Origin: Dermacentor variabilis
Taxonomy: Eukaryota; Arthropoda; Arachnida; Ixodida; Ixodidae
Direction of reading: 5' to 3'
DNA: 64,000 bases
NCBI RefSeq assembly: GCF_050947875.1
Contig: NC_134573.1
Span: 66,624,315 to 66,688,314, forward strand
The position numbers and the translations under genes are program-made. The notes beneath the pieces are model-generated. The model did not search any database, was not told the DNA's origin, and worked only from the letters and a program-made list of their open reading frames with translations. Shown here piece after piece: positions 61,689 to 64,000 of the stretch. Position 1 is the stretch's first letter, and each line of letters opens with the position of its first letter.

Positions 61689-64000
61689 AAGGAGGAGGAG
61701 AGGAGACAAAGGAGAGGAAAGACAGGGAGGTTAGCCAGTGTAAGTACCGGCTGGCTACCCTGTGCTGGGGAAAGGGGTAAAGGGAATAAAAGGAGAAAGA
61801 AGCAGAGGGAAAAAAATGGAAAAAAAAGAAAATTCACACAGTAACGCGAAACTACGCGCTACAACGTTCAAAGGCGGTCGCACAATTCGCAGTTCCTTAA
61901 AAACTTCAACAAAGCCCTTAAGGCCTTGAGTGCCGAAGCCCGTCTGGACCAATGTCCTAGAGCTTTTTCCTCTGTAAAGGGGCGATTGTCCAGTTTTGCG
62001 AGAGCGGTCACGAGCACTTTTCTTCGCACTGCGTAACGGGGACAGTCACATAGGAGGTGTTGAATCGTCTCCTCGCAGCCGCAGGTGTCACAAGTAGGGC
62101 TGTCGGCCATGCCAATGCGGAATGAATATGAGTTCGTGAATGCCACGCCGAGCCACAGGCGGCACAGAAGTGTTGCTTCCGCTCGTGGCAACCCTGGTGG
62201 TAGGCGGAGTTGCAGACGTGGATCCAAGTTGTGGAGACGTGCGTTCGTGAAATCACTGGTGTTCCACAGATTCTGCGTAAGCTCGCGGGCGAGGGAGCGA
62301 AGACTTGTGGCTGCATCTGTTCTTGACAGCGGTATGGGTATAATCTGGGCACCATCATGAGCCGACCGGGCAGCGTCATCCGCACTGTCATTTCCTGAAA
62401 TTCCACAGTGTCCCGGTATCTACTGGTAGATGATGTTGTGTCCCTTGTTGATTGCGTGATGGTGGAGCAGTCGGATGTCTGCGACTAGGTGCTCATTTGG
62501 TCCATGGTTGAAAGGAGACATCAGACACTGAAGAGCTGCCTTTGAGTCACATAAGATGGACCATGAATGTGATGATTTGTGAACTATAAACTCCAGAGCA
62601 GCACGGATAGCTGCGAGTTCTGCAGCCGTCGATGACGTAATGTGAGATGTCTTGAACTTGAGGGTGACGCACTCTGCGGGAATCATCACTGCTCCAGCTG
62701 AACTATTAGAGGATACAGAACCGTCTGTGTAAACATGGATCCGTCCTCTGTGCTGTTCATGTAGCACTGAAAGCACGGTTTGTTTGAGGGCGAAAGTGGA
62801 CATCTCCGTTTTCCTTTTGATACCGGGAATAGCAAGAAGAGCCTGGAGTGGATGGAGGCACCACAGCGGTTGAGGTGGTCGTGCTGCAGGCGTGAAGTTT
62901 GACGGTAAAATTCCATGGTTGGCGGCAATAATCTTGCTAAACGCTGAACGAGGTCGAGCGGCAGGAAGGGAGGCGAGATGATGCGATGGAAGGCGGGCGA
63001 AGTGCCTGATATGCATCCTTAAAGTGTCGACTTGAAGATACGTGTTGATGGGGTGGTCATGCGCGATGGCTATTGTTGCTGCCGTGGACGCACATCTGGG
63101 AAGACCAAGGCATATTCGCAGAGCTTGCGCTTGTACAGATTGGAGGGCACGGAGGTTGGTCTTGCCGGTCCCACCCAGTACAGGTAAGCTATAGCGCAGG
63201 AGACCGAGGAACAGTGCGTTATAGAGTTGGAGCATCGCACTCACAGACGCACCCCATGACTTTCCCGCAAGAAATCTGAGCCCGTGGGTTATCATGACTA
63301 ATTTCCTTTTTAGGTAGGATATATGAGGACTCCAGGAAAGGTCGCGATCTATTATCACTCCTAGAAACCGGTGCGTCTTCTCGTAGGCAATAGGCTGTCC
63401 ATTAATTCTGATAACTTACGGTTTCATTGCTTTACGCGTGAAAGCGACTATAGAGCACTTCTCGCAGGACAGCTCCAGACCTCGTGCTCGAAGATAACCT
63501 GATGTTAGTGTGGCCGCTTTTTGAAGTCTGGCGCGCACCTGAGGACGCGTCGCTCCTGATGACCAAAGGCATATATCGTCTGCATAGATCGACACATGGA
63601 CGGATTCCGGAAGGGTATGGACCAGGTCGATGAGCACCAGGTTAAATAGAGTGGGGCTCAAAACTCCGCCTTGTGGTACGCCTCGGTAGGTGTTGCATTG
63701 TGATGACGCACCGTCCTCTGTTTGCACAAAAAATGACCTGTCCTTCAAGAAGCTGGATATCCACCGAAAAACAAGGCCGCCTAGGCCGACCTCACCCAAG
63801 GCGTCCAGGATGGCTTGATGGGTTACGTTGTCATATGCGCCTTTGACATCCAGGAACATCGCCGCTGACAGTCTCCTGAGGCTCCTGAGGTTTGATAACA
63901 CCGCCACAGGACCCAATGAAATCCTAATACTGCTAATCAAGAACCTCGGTCCAAAGAGCAAGGCACTGCTAAATAATTCCATTGAACGAGTGATTAAAGC
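61689..64000 (-). mobile_element. I-type LINE (RNase H-bearing), 3' part, continues beyond the window
   Basis: This non-LTR retrotransposon on the - strand includes the RT, RNase H and C-terminal region of ORF2 and a 3' UTR of about 180 bases (61867-61689), ending in pyrimidine-rich CCTCCTCC sequence. The 3' UTR carries 'gttagccag...ctggctaccctg' (read on +), familiar from tick LINEs. The 5' part is off the right edge. One reading frame runs through with only two stop codons, so the copy is fairly young but inactive. Confidence 0.9.
61868..64000 (-). pseudogene. LINE ORF2 fragment: RT, RNase H and C-terminal CCHC, two in-frame stops
   Basis: In the sense direction the frame shows RT motifs FLDVKGAYDNVTHQAIL, GVPQGGVLSPTLFNLVLIDL and YADDICLW (catalytic Asp pair). 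A TAA at 63418-63416 follows. The frame then shows the RT thumb and RNase H: YTDGS, STAAELAAIRAALEF, ILCDSKAAL, and GHCGISGNDSAD, after a TAG at 62422-62420 that probably replaced a Trp. The C-terminus has CDTCGCEETIQHLLCDC, a CCHC-like cluster, and ends at 61868. All three segments share one frame. The order RT-RNase H places it in the I group of LINEs. The reading frame is open at the window edge. Confidence 0.92.

Overview
The window looks like nuclear DNA from a hard tick, probably a metastriate. Two copies of a tRNA-derived SINE that I recognise as Ruka-like (described from Rhipicephalus) support this, as do LINE 3' ends with the CCTCCTCC / 'gttagccag...ctggctaccctg' signature and many foldback elements. 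The genus cannot be fixed from sequence alone. The DNA is intron- and transposon-dominated. Only one host gene is certain.

That gene is the 3' part of a KCNQ (Kv7) voltage-gated potassium channel on the + strand. Four exons (20034-20107, 21622-21749, 25915-26011, 36966-37538) join in frame. They encode C-terminal helices B, C and D and a long Pro/Ser-rich tail ending at a TGA at 37536-37538. The membrane-spanning exons lie upstream and are not recognised here. The introns are about 1.5, 4.2 and 11.0 kb. They hold an antisense SINE, a foldback with 13-bp flanking direct repeats, a tandem-repeat element, and a degraded antisense LTR retrotransposon (27645-34496).

The LTR element is the most interesting object. 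It is Ty3/gypsy by sequence, but its pol order is protease, integrase, reverse transcriptase, RNase H. Integrase lies before RT, as in Ty1/copia and in the unusual Gmr1-like gypsy group, and its gag has a SCAN-like capsid segment. The GPY/F end of integrase runs into the RT region in a single frame, broken only by stop codons, so the order is not an effect of nesting two elements. A polypurine tract, canonical TG...CA ends of the 3' LTR and a candidate primer-binding site complete the structure. The copy is dead: it has frameshifts, stops and a truncated 5' LTR.

1-20 kb holds an RTE-type LINE fossil (7400-8042), a long inverted-repeat element (4009-4516), a MITE with perfect 27-bp ends (9611-9924), a possible SINE and simple repeats. 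About 37.5-57 kb is the KCNQ 3'UTR followed by unrecognised intergenic DNA, with a weak candidate for a secreted-protein pseudogene near 42.3-43.9 kb. 57-64 kb is transposon-rich: a near-perfect foldback (57126-57268), an I-type LINE fossil interrupted by a terminal-inverted-repeat element with a TAA target duplication (59214-59765), a SINE with clear target-site duplications (60039-60284), and the 3' part of a better-preserved but stop-containing RNase H-bearing LINE on the - strand (61689 to the window end).
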